From NCBI RefSeq assembly GCF_018334155.1, contig NZ_JAGXTP010000004.1:62001-126000 (forward strand): 64,000 bases of DNA. The letters run 5' to 3'. The notes under the pieces are model-generated. The model worked only from the letters and a program-made list of their open reading frames with translations. It was not told the origin of the DNA and did no database searches. Both the position numbers and the translations under genes were made by a program. Below, in pieces: positions 1 to 7,654 of this stretch; the stretch's first letter is position 1, and the number at the start of each line of letters is the position of its first letter. The DNA is from Devosia litorisediminis (GTDB taxonomy: Bacteria > Pseudomonadota > Alphaproteobacteria > Rhizobiales > Devosiaceae).

Positions 1-2
1 CC

Positions 3-563
3 GCCGATCTGTTTGCGGTGGCCCATCTGCCCGGTGGGGCCGAGCGCTATCGCTGGCTGTTCAGCGAGGCGCCCACCAGCGTCGCTGAGCTGCAGAACTG
101 GATCGACAGCGCCAATGCCGGCCCGGACAGCTATGTCGCCATCATCGACAAAGCCACCGGTCGCGCCGTCGGCCAGCACGCCTGGATGCGTATCTTTCCC
201 GATCATGCCTCCATCGAGATTGGCGGGGTCTACTGGGGCCTGCCCATGGCGCGCACCCCCCTGGCGACCGAGGCCTTCTATCTGTTTGCGCGCCATGCCT
301 TTGATGATCTGGGCTATCGCCGCTTTGAGTGGAAGTGCAACAACCGCAATGAGCCCTCAAAGGCCGCGGCCCTGCGCTTCGGCTTTCAGTTTGAAGGGGT
401 TTTTCGCCAGGACCGCATCGTCAAGGGCGAGAGCCGCGACACCGCCTGGTATTCGATCATCGACAGCGAGTGGCCGGCCCTGCGCGCCGAATATGAGCGC
501 TGGCTCAGCCCGGACAATTTCGACGCGGACGGCATGCAGAAGAGCAGACTGGCAACGCGCTAG
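3..563 (+). CDS. GNAT family N-acetyltransferase, 5' end cut by window edge
   Basis: The reading frame is open from the first bases (A-D-L-F-A-V-A-H-L) without a start, so the gene begins upstream of the window. The visible ~186 residues look like the RimJ/RimL-type GNAT fold: an IEIGGVYWG strand, a central ATEAFYLFARHAF helix that would sit in the acetyl-CoA groove, and the family signature of NEPSKAAALRFGFQFEGVFRQ followed by W-Y-S. Such proteins transfer acetyl from acetyl-CoA to an amine on a protein or small molecule; the substrate cannot be read here. The GTG at 18 could be taken for a start but lies inside conserved sequence. It is convergent with the prs-like gene, with 3 bases between the stops. 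Confidence 0.8.
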   Translation, partial: ADLFAVAHLPGGAERYRWLFSEAPTSVAELQNWIDSANAGPDSYVAIIDKATGRAVGQHAWMRIFPDHASIEIGGVYWGLPMARTPLATEAFYLFARHAFDDLGYRRFEWKCNNRNEPSKAAALRFGFQFEGVFRQDRIVKGESRDTAWYSIIDSEWPALRAEYERWLSPDNFDADGMQKSRLATR

Positions 564-566
564 CGC

Positions 567-1544
567 TCAGCCCGCCGTGCCGGTGGCCGGCAGGGTCTCG
601 GGTTCGGCATAGAACAGCGCGCTGACCGACTCGCCGCTATTGATGCGCCTTATGGCCTCGGCAAAGGCCGGGGCGACCGAGAGCACCGTCAGCTTGGGCA
701 GACGCTTGCCGAGCGGGATCGGCACGGTGCTGGTGCAGACGATTTCGACAATATCGGCTTCGGCGGCCAGCTTTTCGATGCTGGTGCCGGCAAAGATGCC
801 ATGGGTGGTGGCCACGCGCACCGAGCGCGCGCCATGCGCCCGCAAGTGCTGCAGCAGCTCAAGGATCGAGCCGCCACTGGCAATTTCATCGTCCAGCACG
901 ATCACGTCCCGATTGCGCACCTCGCCGATCAGCGTGGTGATGCGTACCGTGGTGTCATCAATGCGCTCCTTGGCGGCAGCGGCCACGGGCAGGCCCAGAC
1001 GCTTGGCAAAGGCAGCGGCATTCTTGGCATTGCCCAGATCGGGCGACACCACCACCGCATGGCTGAGATCGTACGCCTGGAAATGGGTCGCCAGCTCATC
1101 AAGCGCATGCAGCTGGTCAACCGGCACGCTGAAAAACCCATGCACCTGCGGCGAATGCAGCGCCATGGTCAGCACGCGATTGGCGCCCGCCGTGGCCAGC
1201 AAATCGGCCACCAGACGGCCACCCAGCGAGATGCGCGGCGCGTCTTTCTTGTCCGAGCGGGCATAGGAAAAATAGGGGATGACAGCGGTGATGCGCGCCG
1301 CAGAGGCGCCGCGGGCCGCATCGAGCATGAGCAGCAGCTCCATCAGATTGTCCTGCACCGGCGCGCTGAACGGCTGGATGATGAACACATCCTGCTCGCG
1401 ACAATTGGCCTGCAGCTGCACTTCCAGACAATCATTGGAAAAGCGCTTGAGCCGGGTCGGCTGCAAGGGGACGCCGAGATGGGCGCAGATTTGCTGGGCA
1501 AGTTCGGGATGGGCGCTGCCGCTGAAAACCGCTAGTTCGCTCAT
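567..1544 (-). CDS. prs: Ribose-phosphate pyrophosphokinase family protein (divergent PRPP synthetase)
   Basis: The 325-residue protein should make PRPP from ribose 5-phosphate and ATP. Visible landmarks are PYFSYARSDKKDAPR (about 90-104, the ATP-loop region with His130 in TMALH downstream), PDLGNAK (~168-174), the flexible-loop AKERIDD (~191-197) and the PRPP-binding loop LDDEIASGGS (~217-226). Bacterial class I enzymes normally have RQDRK, DKRR and a DDMIDTAGT-type loop, so this copy is divergent; it may be a second PRPP synthetase or a specialised paralogue. A GAGGG Shine-Dalgarno sits about 7-8 bases before the ATG. It is a single gene, convergent with the acetyltransferase. Confidence 0.82.
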   Translation of the reverse strand: MSELAVFSGSAHPELAQQICAHLGVPLQPTRLKRFSNDCLEVQLQANCREQDVFIIQPFSAPVQDNLMELLLMLDAARGASAARITAVIPYFSYARSDKKDAPRISLGGRLVADLLATAGANRVLTMALHSPQVHGFFSVPVDQLHALDELATHFQAYDLSHAVVVSPDLGNAKNAAAFAKRLGLPVAAAAKERIDDTTVRITTLIGEVRNRDVIVLDDEIASGGSILELLQHLRAHGARSVRVATTHGIFAGTSIEKLAAEADIVEIVCTSTVPIPLGKRLPKLTVLSVAPAFAEAIRRINSGESVSALFYAEPETLPATGTAG

Positions 1545-1633
1545 GGCACAACCCTCGTTCCCGATAGGGGGCGATTAGGCCATTTGGGCGTTACAATCAA
1601 CTGCCCATGGACCTGCCGCAGGCGCGCAGGCGC

Positions 1634-2407
1634 CTATTGCGCCTTGACCTGCCGCAGTACGGCATCCTTGAGCCGCGCCAGATCCGCCTCGCGGCTCAGG
1701 CGGTGATCGCCATCGGGGATCAGTGTCAGGGTCACCGGATCATGCAGCAGATGGGTCACCAGCTTGATGGCGTGCGACTGCGGCACATCGGGGTCTTGCC
1801 CGCCCTGCAGGATGGTCACCGGACAGCCGGTCTCGATGACGCTGCCAAACAGCAAGTGCTGCTCGCCATCATCAATCAGCGCCTTGGTGATGCGATAGGG
1901 TTGCTCCGAATACTGGCTGGGCTGATCAACAAAGCCATTGGCCTGCATGGCCTGATGCTCTTCGAGCGTAAATTCGGGCATCATCAGTTCATGGGTCATG
2001 TCGGGGGCCGGTGCGATCAGCACCAGACCATGAGCCGGCGTGCCCGCCTTGAGCAGGGTCCGCGCCAGCAGCAGGGCGATCCAGCCGCCCATGGACGAGC
2101 CGACAATGATCTGGGGGCCATTGGTAGTGCCATAGACCGCCACGGCCTCTTCGAGCCAGCGGCTGATGGTGCCGTGATCGAAATCGCCACCCGACACGCC
2201 ATGCCCCGAATAGTCAAAACGGGTGACCTCAAGCCCGCGCTCGGCCCCCAGCGCGTCGAGCGCCATGGCCTTGCTGCCCGCCATGTCGGAGCGGAACCCG
2301 CCCAGCCAGAACAGGCCCGGGCCAGTGCCCTTGCGCTGCTCGATGGCGATGTCTCGGGCCGCCGATCCGGTTCCAACGGTGAGGCGGGTGGTTTGCGGGG
2401 CGGACAT
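1634..2407 (-). CDS. Alpha/beta hydrolase (ABHD10-like)
   Basis: The 257-residue protein has the alpha/beta-hydrolase core. After the FDYSGHG oxyanion-side segment (~64-70) comes the nucleophile elbow GSSMGG with Ser105, then an acid-loop [11 protein letters not shown] and the catalytic His in PDGDHRLS near residue 240. Size and layout resemble the short serine hydrolases or thioesterases of the ABHD10 group common in alphaproteobacteria. The substrate is unknown. An AGGAAAG Shine-Dalgarno precedes the ATG. It is divergent from infC, with about 185 bases between the starts. Confidence 0.75.
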   Translation of the reverse strand: MSAPQTTRLTVGTGSAARDIAIEQRKGTGPGLFWLGGFRSDMAGSKAMALDALGAERGLEVTRFDYSGHGVSGGDFDHGTISRWLEEAVAVYGTTNGPQIIVGSSMGGWIALLLARTLLKAGTPAHGLVLIAPAPDMTHELMMPEFTLEEHQAMQANGFVDQPSQYSEQPYRITKALIDDGEQHLLFGSVIETGCPVTILQGGQDPDVPQSHAIKLVTHLLHDPVTLTLIPDGDHRLSREADLARLKDAVLRQVKAQ

Positions 2408-2423
2408 GGCAATGCTTTCCTAG

Positions 2424-2449
2424 GGAACCAGTAAGATTATTTCGTCGTT
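2424..2449 (+). promoter_or_regulatory. EcfG-type (GGAAC-N17-CGTT) promoter-like motif upstream of infC
   Basis: GGAAC at 2424-2428 and CGTT at 2446-2449 are spaced 17 bases apart, which matches the general-stress-response sigma consensus of alphaproteobacteria (GGAAC-N16/17-CGTT). It points toward infC, about 145 bases upstream of the proposed start. A match of this quality could occur once by chance in a window this size, so it is a candidate only. Confidence 0.28.
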
Positions 2450-2592
2450 GGTGTACCCTAGAACGGGTAACGGCGTGCTATAGGTCCAGTGGGCCAGAAA
2501 TTCAGCCGCTTTGCCAGTTGACTTATGGGCCCGGTAACACGATTTTATGCCCGAATTCACCGCTTGGCTTAATAACACAAGGATCATTTGCC

Positions 2593-3129
2593 ATTCGCCG
2601 TCCAATGAGACCAGTCACGCCCCAGAAAGATGGGCCGCCCTCCAACGATGATATCACCAGCCCCGATGTCCAGCTCATCGACGCTGAAGGTGAGAACCGC
2701 GGGATCGTCAACACCCGCGAGGCGCTCACGGAAGCCCAGGATCAGGGTCTCGACCTTGTTTTGATCTCTCCCAATGCCAATCCGCCGGTCGCCAAGATGC
2801 TCGACCTCGGACGTTTCAAGTATGCCGCGCAGAAAAAAGCTGCCGAGGCTCGCAAGAAGCAGAAGGTGATTGAGGTCAAGGAAGTCCAGATGCGTCCGAA
2901 CATCGATACGCATGACTACGAGACCAAGATGAAGGCCGTTCAGCGCTTTCTCGACGATGGCGACCGGGTCAAGGTGACCATGCGTTTCCGTGGCCGCGAA
3001 ATGGCCCATCAGGACCTGGGCATGCAATTGCTGCTCAAGGTGCGTGAGCAGACCGAAGAGATCGCCAAGGTCGAAAGCCAGCCGCGGTCAGAAGGTCGCC
3101 AGATGGTGATGGTTCTCGCGCCCAAGTAA
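2593..3129 (+). CDS. infC: Translation initiation factor IF-3, AUU start
   Basis: The 178-residue IF-3 (family size ~175-180) binds the 30S subunit, enforces start-codon fidelity and prevents subunit joining. The N-terminal domain carries [14 protein letters not shown] and [19 protein letters not shown]; a lysine-rich linker ([16 protein letters not shown]) leads to the C-terminal domain ([30 protein letters not shown]). The start is ATT at 2593. The only good Shine-Dalgarno, AAGGA at 2579-2583, is 9 bases upstream of ATT but 21 bases from the in-frame ATG at 2605, and the residues encoded before that ATG (I-R-R-P) fit the family. An AUU start is the known basis of IF-3 autoregulation. An intrinsic terminator follows. 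Confidence 0.95.
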   Translation: MRRPMRPVTPQKDGPPSNDDITSPDVQLIDAEGENRGIVNTREALTEAQDQGLDLVLISPNANPPVAKMLDLGRFKYAAQKKAAEARKKQKVIEVKEVQMRPNIDTHDYETKMKAVQRFLDDGDRVKVTMRFRGREMAHQDLGMQLLLKVREQTEEIAKVESQPRSEGRQMVMVLAPK

Positions 3130-3152
3130 GGCGCTCGACCATTTCAGAATTG

Positions 3153-3182
3153 AAAAGGGCAGCCGCAGGGCTGCCCTTTTTG
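3153..3182 (+). terminator. Intrinsic terminator after infC
   Basis: A 12-bp stem (3153-3164 with 3169-3180) with a GCAG loop and a run of Ts follows infC by 23 bases. The GGGCAGCC-GCAG-GGCTGCCC core recurs at 5113-5137. Confidence 0.9.
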
Positions 3183-3312
3183 TTTGGGCGCCGCCGCCAA
3201 CACACCCCCGCTTCCAAACGGATCACCTGTGGCTGGACGAAAAACCCCTGCATTGCTATCAACGCGGCATGACCGCCGCTGTTCACATCGCGACAACCGC
3301 ACCAATTAGCTG

Positions 3313-3388
3313 CCCGACCTGATGCGTCGGGTCGGGTTCGTCCGGGTGAACACCATCGCGCTACCAGCGCCTTTCAGGGTCTGAAATC
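3313..3388 (+). promoter_or_regulatory. Structured leader: three consecutive hairpins before the kinase gene
   Basis: Three small inverted repeats occupy the 76 bases before the ATG at 3389. They are CCCGACC/GGTCGGG (3313-3319 with 3330-3336), GCGCT/AGCGC (3358-3362 with 3366-3370) and TTTCAG/CTGAAA (3372-3377 with 3381-3386). The only Shine-Dalgarno-like purines (AGGG, 3376-3379) fall inside the last hairpin. No known riboswitch family was recognised. The rest of the gap from the infC terminator (3183-3312) shows nothing definite. Confidence 0.35.
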
Positions 3389-3877
3389 ATGTCTGCCAAC
3401 ACAGCTGTGCTGCACCTTGTGTGCGGCAAGATCGCTGCAGGAAAATCAACGCTTGTCACGCAGCTGGGCCAATCGCCGAACACGATCATCGTGCGCGAGG
3501 ATCACTGGCTTGCCCACCTCTATCCAGGCGAGTTGAACAGTCTGGCCGATTATGCCCGCAGCGCGGCGCGGCTGCGGGGCGCCATTGCCCCCCATCTGAT
3601 TGACCTGCTGGGGAGTGGCGTTTCAGTCGTGCTGGATTTTCCCGCCAATACGCTCGCCAGCCGCGCCTGGATGCGTACCCTGTTCGAGGCCGCCGGCTGC
3701 GCGCATCAGCTGCACTATCTCGATGTGCCCGACGCGATCTGCAAGGCGCGCCTGCGGCACAGAAATGCCAGCGGCGAACACGAATTCACTGTCAGTGACG
3801 AGACGTTCGACCGCTTCACCAGCCATTTCGTCCCACCGTCAGCGGACGAAGGGTTCGACGTGGTGCGCCATGACTAG
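3389..3877 (+). CDS. P-loop kinase/ATPase of the AAA-kinase type (zeta-toxin-like fold)
   Basis: The 162-residue cytoplasmic protein has a Walker A loop GKIAAGKST at residues 13-21, a REDHW segment (~37-41), a conserved LDFPANTLASRAWM stretch that binds substrate in related kinases, and a basic lid segment CKARLRHRN near 115-125. The family comprises small ATP-binding proteins that phosphorylate small molecules, but the substrate is not known and no antitoxin partner is adjacent. It stands alone between terminators and the sigma factor gene, and its leader is strongly structured. Confidence 0.65.
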   Translation: MSANTAVLHLVCGKIAAGKSTLVTQLGQSPNTIIVREDHWLAHLYPGELNSLADYARSAARLRGAIAPHLIDLLGSGVSVVLDFPANTLASRAWMRTLFEAAGCAHQLHYLDVPDAICKARLRHRNASGEHEFTVSDETFDRFTSHFVPPSADEGFDVVRHD

Positions 3878-4030
3878 GGTCTCTGGCGCAGCACACGGAA
3901 CTTCCAAGCTGTCAGCGCCATGCGCCAATAGTGCACCGCTGAGAGGCTGGCACCCCTCTGCGGCGCTGTACTATGCTGCCTTGCATGAGAGGTTCAGCAT
4001 TTCCCTCTTGTATCGGCGGAGATCAGATAG

Positions 4031-4666
4031 TTGCGCTTAGGCCTATATGCTCAGCTTCAAGCCATTGCCCGGCGTGAAAGCCGCAATGCGGATGCGGCAG
4101 ATGATGTTGTGCAGGAAGCCATGCTGGCGGCGGTTCTGGCTGGTCGCACCAATTTCGACGCGCATGAGACGGCGCGCTGGTTGACCGGAACAGTGCGCAA
4201 CCAGGCGCGCATGGCCGCCCGCACCGCTGTACGACGACGCCGCCGCGAAACGCAGTGGCAGGCTAGCCTCACCTTATCCGATCAAGCCGACAACAGCGAT
4301 ATTGGCGCCTTCCTTGCCAGCCTGCCCCCTGCGCTCAAGGCCGTCGCAGCCCTGGCGCTGTCGGGCCATGCACGGCATGAAATTGCCTATCTCCTTGCCC
4401 TTTCGGACACCGCATTGCGCCAGCGTATCGTCGCCCTCAAGCGCAAGACGGTGGCGGCGGGGCTCGCCATGCCTGCGGATCTGCCTGGTCTTGGTCTCGA
4501 TCTTGCCTATGGCAGCATTCGCGACGCGCTTCTGCCAAAGCTGCTGCGCCATGGCGGGGCCTTTGCCAGCCATGATCCGGACGGACATTTATTCGTGGTG
4601 CAGCGCTCACAAAACGGCAGCCCGCGGCAACAGGCAGTGCAAGTCAAACAGGAGAACCTCTCATGA
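4031..4666 (+). CDS. ECF-like RNA polymerase sigma-70 factor with C-terminal extension
   Basis: The 211-residue protein has a region-2 helix (DAADDVVQEAMLAAV, about 21-35), a basic segment WLTGTVRNQARMAARTAVRRRRR, and a region-4 helix-turn-helix (LPPALKAVAALALSGH...EIAYLLALSDTALRQRI). About 60 further residues follow region 4, a tail not typical of minimal ECF sigma factors and possibly regulatory. The start is TTG at 4031, supported by GGAG at 4018-4021, 9 bases upstream; no ATG lies in the right place. Its stop overlaps the next gene in an ATGA, so the VOC protein is probably co-expressed. No anti-sigma factor is adjacent. Confidence 0.7.
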   Translation: MRLGLYAQLQAIARRESRNADAADDVVQEAMLAAVLAGRTNFDAHETARWLTGTVRNQARMAARTAVRRRRRETQWQASLTLSDQADNSDIGAFLASLPPALKAVAALALSGHARHEIAYLLALSDTALRQRIVALKRKTVAAGLAMPADLPGLGLDLAYGSIRDALLPKLLRHGGAFASHDPDGHLFVVQRSQNGSPRQQAVQVKQENLS

Positions 4667-5046
4667 GCTTCAAGCCCAAGAGCGCCAGCATCGTCTATTA
4701 CGTCAGTGACATTGAACGCACCGAGACCTTCTACAACCAGACATTGGGGCTTGGTCTGGAACGGATGGAAGGGGCCGAACCCTTTTGGCTGCAAGGCAGT
4801 CTGGAAGGCGGCCTCGAGCTCATCTTTTTCCAGCAGGAGGCGGTGCGTGGCAATACGCCTGCCATCATCTTCACGGTGCCCGACGGTGGCATTGACGATG
4901 TGGTTGCCGATCTGGCGACCAACGGCGTCACCATCGTCACCCCGGTCAGCGAGGCACCGGGCGGCTGGAGCGCCGACTTTCTGGACCCTGATGGCTTTGG
5001 CATCGGCCTGTGGCAATCCGAAGAATTCCCGCGGTCGCTGAAATAA
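4663..5046 (+). CDS. VOC (glyoxalase/bleomycin-resistance/dioxygenase) family protein
   Basis: The 127-residue single-module vicinal-oxygen-chelate protein reads through one beta-alpha-beta-beta-beta repeat pair: SASIVYYVSDIERTETFY, then the central EPFWL...LELIFF and a C-terminal WSADFLDPDGFGIGLWQS. That last segment matches the usual 'F-x-DPDGN-x-x-x-L' end of the fold. Members bind a metal and handle toxins, antibiotics or small metabolites; function cannot be specified. Its ATG overlaps the sigma factor stop (ATGA), implying translational coupling, and it ends before an intrinsic terminator. Confidence 0.8.
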   Translation: MSFKPKSASIVYYVSDIERTETFYNQTLGLGLERMEGAEPFWLQGSLEGGLELIFFQQEAVRGNTPAIIFTVPDGGIDDVVADLATNGVTIVTPVSEAPGGWSADFLDPDGFGIGLWQSEEFPRSLK

Positions 5047-5112
5047 GGCAGCGCAGGGTGCACCGCGTCAGGCAGCACCCTGCTTGCCCGGCATGGGCGT
5101 CAAAACTGACAG

Positions 5113-5137
5113 GGGCAGCCGCAGGGCTGCCCTTTTT
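5113..5137 (+). terminator. Intrinsic terminator after the sigma-VOC pair
   Basis: The 8-bp stem GGGCAGCC/GGCTGCCC with GCAG loop followed by TTTTT is the same core and loop as the infC terminator, and both continue with TTTTTGT. Confidence 0.88.
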
Positions 5138-5240
5138 GTGCGGGGGCCAAACGGCGCGATGGCTGGATGCAACCTCGTTGCAGTGCAACGAATTGCGGAC
5201 AAGTATGTCGGCTGCGATCCCGATCTGAGGTGTTAGATTC

Positions 5241-5453
5241 ATGGCAGACCAACCAGTCAAAGGGCCTGCATCCTATTTCCCTTCCATCGAGAAGAAATAT
5301 GGCCGCCCCATTGCCGAATGGCAGGAACTGGTGCGCCAGAAGATGCCGGCGAAACACATGGAGCTGGTTGCCATGCTGAAAAACGACCATGGCATGGGTC
5401 ACGGTCATGCCAACGCTGTAGTGGCGCACACTTTGGCAACTGAGAGGGGCTGA
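5241..5453 (+). CDS. DUF4287 domain protein
   Basis: The 70-residue protein matches the DUF4287 pattern: an N-terminal YFPSIEKKYGRP, then IAEWQ, a KHMELVAML helix and the characteristic HGMGHGHANAVVAH segment. The biochemical role is unknown; the family often occurs next to or fused with DUF5655. It is a small, soluble, monocistronic gene downstream of a terminator. Confidence 0.78.
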   Translation: MADQPVKGPASYFPSIEKKYGRPIAEWQELVRQKMPAKHMELVAMLKNDHGMGHGHANAVVAHTLATERG

Positions 5454-5506
5454 ACCACTGACGCCCTCATGATATGGTCATGCAGAGCGGCTGTTTTGGA
5501 GGTTGC

Positions 5507-5833
5507 ATGCCAAACCCATTTCCACATGGCACGGTCCACGAGGCGCGCGAAGACCTTCAATCAGCTTTGCGATCGGATCCGGAGGTTTTCAAGCTCTGGG
5601 AAGGGCTAACACCACTCGGCCGGAATGAATTTATCTGTTGGGTCGATGACGCGAAGCAGCCAAAAACGCGCCAGCGGCGCATTCAACGAACCTGTGACGA
5701 ATTGCTGGAGGGCAAGAGGCGCCCTTGCTGTTGGGCCGGCTGCATTCACCGCACCGACAAAGCACCAAGCCCATGGCAACAGGCAGTCTTGATTGATCAG
5801 AAGGTCGAAAAAACAGGTCGCAAAGGGGCCTGA
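5507..5833 (+). CDS. Small protein resembling the C-terminal part of YdeI/OmpD-associated proteins
   Basis: The 108-residue protein aligns by eye to the C-terminal segment of the YdeI/OmdA family: LWEGLTPLGRNEFICWVDDAKQPKTRQRRI followed by a Cys-rich PCCWAGCIHR tail. The N-terminal SRPBCC-like half seen in longer members is missing, so it may be a stand-alone short member or a remnant. The ATG at 5507 has GGAGG four bases upstream, which is why it is preferred to the ATG at 5474. Another YdeI-type gene lies at 7651-8247 on the other strand. Confidence 0.6.
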   Translation: MPNPFPHGTVHEAREDLQSALRSDPEVFKLWEGLTPLGRNEFICWVDDAKQPKTRQRRIQRTCDELLEGKRRPCCWAGCIHRTDKAPSPWQQAVLIDQKVEKTGRKGA

Positions 5834-5918
5834 GCGAACCGCTGTTATCCCTCTTTCCATGACCAGGCCCATTGTCGTCGGGCCTGCGATCGCCTGCACA
5901 CATGCGGACATTTGCGGG

Positions 5919-6125
5919 CTAAAGCGCGAACATCACCGGGTCAACAGCGATGACAAAACTGATCCAGATGATCGCGGCAAGGCCATAAGCGCCGAACGCA
6001 AATGCGCTCGGCACCGCCTCGCCCCTCCGCCACCACAAGATCCAGCAAGGCACTGCCAGTACGGCCCACATGCCGCCGAAAATGACAATGCCGGAAAGCG
6101 CGGCCATCAAGACCTTAAACGCCAT
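5919..6125 (-). CDS. Small two-helix membrane protein, unknown function
   Basis: The 68-residue hydrophobic protein has two predicted membrane segments: about residues 2-27 (LMAALSGIVIFGGMWAVLAV, then CWILWW) and about 41-65 (AFGAYGLAAIIWISFVIAV). They are separated by a short charged loop RRGEAVPS. There is no recognised family and no clear Shine-Dalgarno, so expression is less certain. It lies in the ~390-bp gap between the 5507 gene and ribokinase, convergent with the former. Confidence 0.45.
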   Translation of the reverse strand: MAFKVLMAALSGIVIFGGMWAVLAVPCWILWWRRGEAVPSAFAFGAYGLAAIIWISFVIAVDPVMFAL

Positions 6126-6224
6126 CAAAGGGACCGACCCGCCCTACCCATTTCGACCATATAACCTCATCGCGTCCGCTTTGGCGCGCTCATGCCGCAA
6201 AGCCCGGCCAGTTGAAGATCGCCC

Positions 6225-7121
6225 CTATTGCGCCAGTGCGGCATCCACTTCGGCTGCGAGCGGAATGGCGGGCTGGGCGCCCGGTTTGAGACAGGCGAGG
6301 CTGCCCGCTGCCGCCGCGCGGCGCAGGGCGGTGGGCAGGTCCAGCCCGGCATGCAGGCCCGCGCCCAGATAGCCGCAAAACGTGTCGCCGGCGCCCACTG
6401 TGTCGATCGGCTTGATCGGCAGGGCCGCGATATCCAGCATCTGGCCATCGGCAATGGCCTTCACCCCGGCGCCGCCCAGGGTCACGACCAGGGTCTGTTT
6501 GTGTTTGGCGTGCCAGTCGGCCATAGCGCCCTCAAGTTCGCTTTCCGGCCGACCGGTGAGCAGCGCGAATTCGGTCTCATTGGCCACCAGAATATCGGCC
6601 AAAGGCGCCAGCGCGGGCGTGTCGTCCAGAAACGGGGCTGTATTGAGCACGCTGGTGACGCCCTTTGCGCGCGCCAGCTCCAGCGCCCTTCGGGTCGCCG
6701 CCTGCGGGACTTCCTGCTGCACCAGCAGCAGATCATCCTCATCCATGCCGGCCAGCGCCTCTTCGGCATCGGCGGTGGTGATGGTGCCATTGGCACCGGG
6801 CAACACGGCGATGACGTTTTCGCCCGCCGCGTCGACAAAGATCATGGCAATGCCGGTTGCCGTATCGGCCCGGCGCACGGCTTCGAGATCAACCCCGGCC
6901 GCTTCCAGCAGGGCCAGCGCCGGTGCCGCGAAGCTGTCATTGCCCACCGCCGAGAAATGGCGCACCTGTGCCCCGGCGCGGCGCGCAGCCAGCGCCTGGT
7001 TGGCGCCCTTGCCGCCCGCGGCCATGGAGAACACGCCACCCGCCACCGTCTCGCCCGGCTGCGGCAGGCGCGGCACGGTGCCGATCTGGTCCAGATTGGT
7101 CGAGCCGAACACGGTGATCAT
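6225..7121 (-). CDS. rbsK: Ribokinase (PfkB family)
   Basis: The 298-residue PfkB carbohydrate kinase phosphorylates ribose to ribose 5-phosphate. It begins ITVFGSTNLDQIG; the N-terminal PfkB signature AAGGKGANQALAAR (~34-47) binds the sugar, and the C-terminal signature IDTVGAGDTFCGYL (~237-250) carries the catalytic base Asp and the anion hole. The acidic VANETE motif lies near residue 182. Its ATG overlaps the DUF1697 stop (ATGA). No ribose transporter is adjacent, so specificity within the family is inferred. Confidence 0.88.
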   Translation of the reverse strand: MITVFGSTNLDQIGTVPRLPQPGETVAGGVFSMAAGGKGANQALAARRAGAQVRHFSAVGNDSFAAPALALLEAAGVDLEAVRRADTATGIAMIFVDAAGENVIAVLPGANGTITTADAEEALAGMDEDDLLLVQQEVPQAATRRALELARAKGVTSVLNTAPFLDDTPALAPLADILVANETEFALLTGRPESELEGAMADWHAKHKQTLVVTLGGAGVKAIADGQMLDIAALPIKPIDTVGAGDTFCGYLGAGLHAGLDLPTALRRAAAAGSLACLKPGAQPAIPLAAEVDAALAQ

Positions 7122-7654
7122 TTGAGAGCCTTTTCGATGGTGTTCCAGTTGCGGGCCGTCATCAGCCGATCCTTGCCCAGCTGTTGCTCGATCTGCTTGC
7201 CCAGATCGTCCATGCCTTCGGTATAGCGCCCATTGGGCTGACGATAGCCTGCCAGATAGATTTCCCGCACGTCGATCCGCACCACCTCGGTATGGCCGGG
7301 GCGATCATTGAGCGCCAGACCGGCGGGCAGGGGGGTGTCAAACAGCATCACATGCCGCGTCAGGTCCGCCTGGGGGTCGAGCTGGCCAAATGGCGCATTG
7401 GCCAGCATGGTGGCGATCTCGGACTCACTGCGCAATACCACGCCAACCTGAAAACCGAACGTCTTGGCGATGACCGCTTCCATGCGCGCCTGCAGATTGC
7501 TGTCGTCATCGGTCTCGAAACCGACATTGCCGCTGGCCACGATGGTTCTGATGTCCCGCAGCCCGATGCCGCTCAGACAGGTTTTCAGATCGGCCATCTT
7601 GATCTGGCGCTTGCCCAGATTGATGCCGCGCAGAAAGGCGAAATGGCGGCTCAT
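7118..7654 (-). CDS. DUF1697 domain protein
   Basis: The 178-residue protein begins SRHFAFLRGINLGKRQIKM with LKTCLSGIGL and the IVASGNVGFET motif typical of DUF1697, and ends near the conserved TARNWNTIEKAL. The function of this widespread family is not established. It sits in a three-gene coupled run (YdeI-type, DUF1697, rbsK), with ATGA overlaps on both sides (7651-7654 and 7118-7121). Confidence 0.88.
   Translation of the reverse strand: MSRHFAFLRGINLGKRQIKMADLKTCLSGIGLRDIRTIVASGNVGFETDDDSNLQARMEAVIAKTFGFQVGVVLRSESEIATMLANAPFGQLDPQADLTRHVMLFDTPLPAGLALNDRPGHTEVVRIDVREIYLAGYRQPNGRYTEGMDDLGKQIEQQLGKDRLMTARNWNTIEKALK

Noticed and set aside
3035..3286. 83-codon minus-strand frame across the infC end and terminator
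   Set aside because: It runs antisense through infC and the intrinsic terminator, has no ribosome-binding site and no recognisable family.
3300..3372. Possible tRNA or known riboswitch in the leader of the P-loop kinase gene
   Set aside because: Neither strand gives a cloverleaf with a proper T-loop and acceptor stem, and no conserved core of TPP, SAM, cobalamin or glycine switches could be read. Only local hairpins are supported.
3898..3930. GGAAC motif upstream of the ECF-like sigma gene as an EcfG promoter
   Set aside because: There is no GTT at 17 or 18 bases downstream, so the -10 half is missing.
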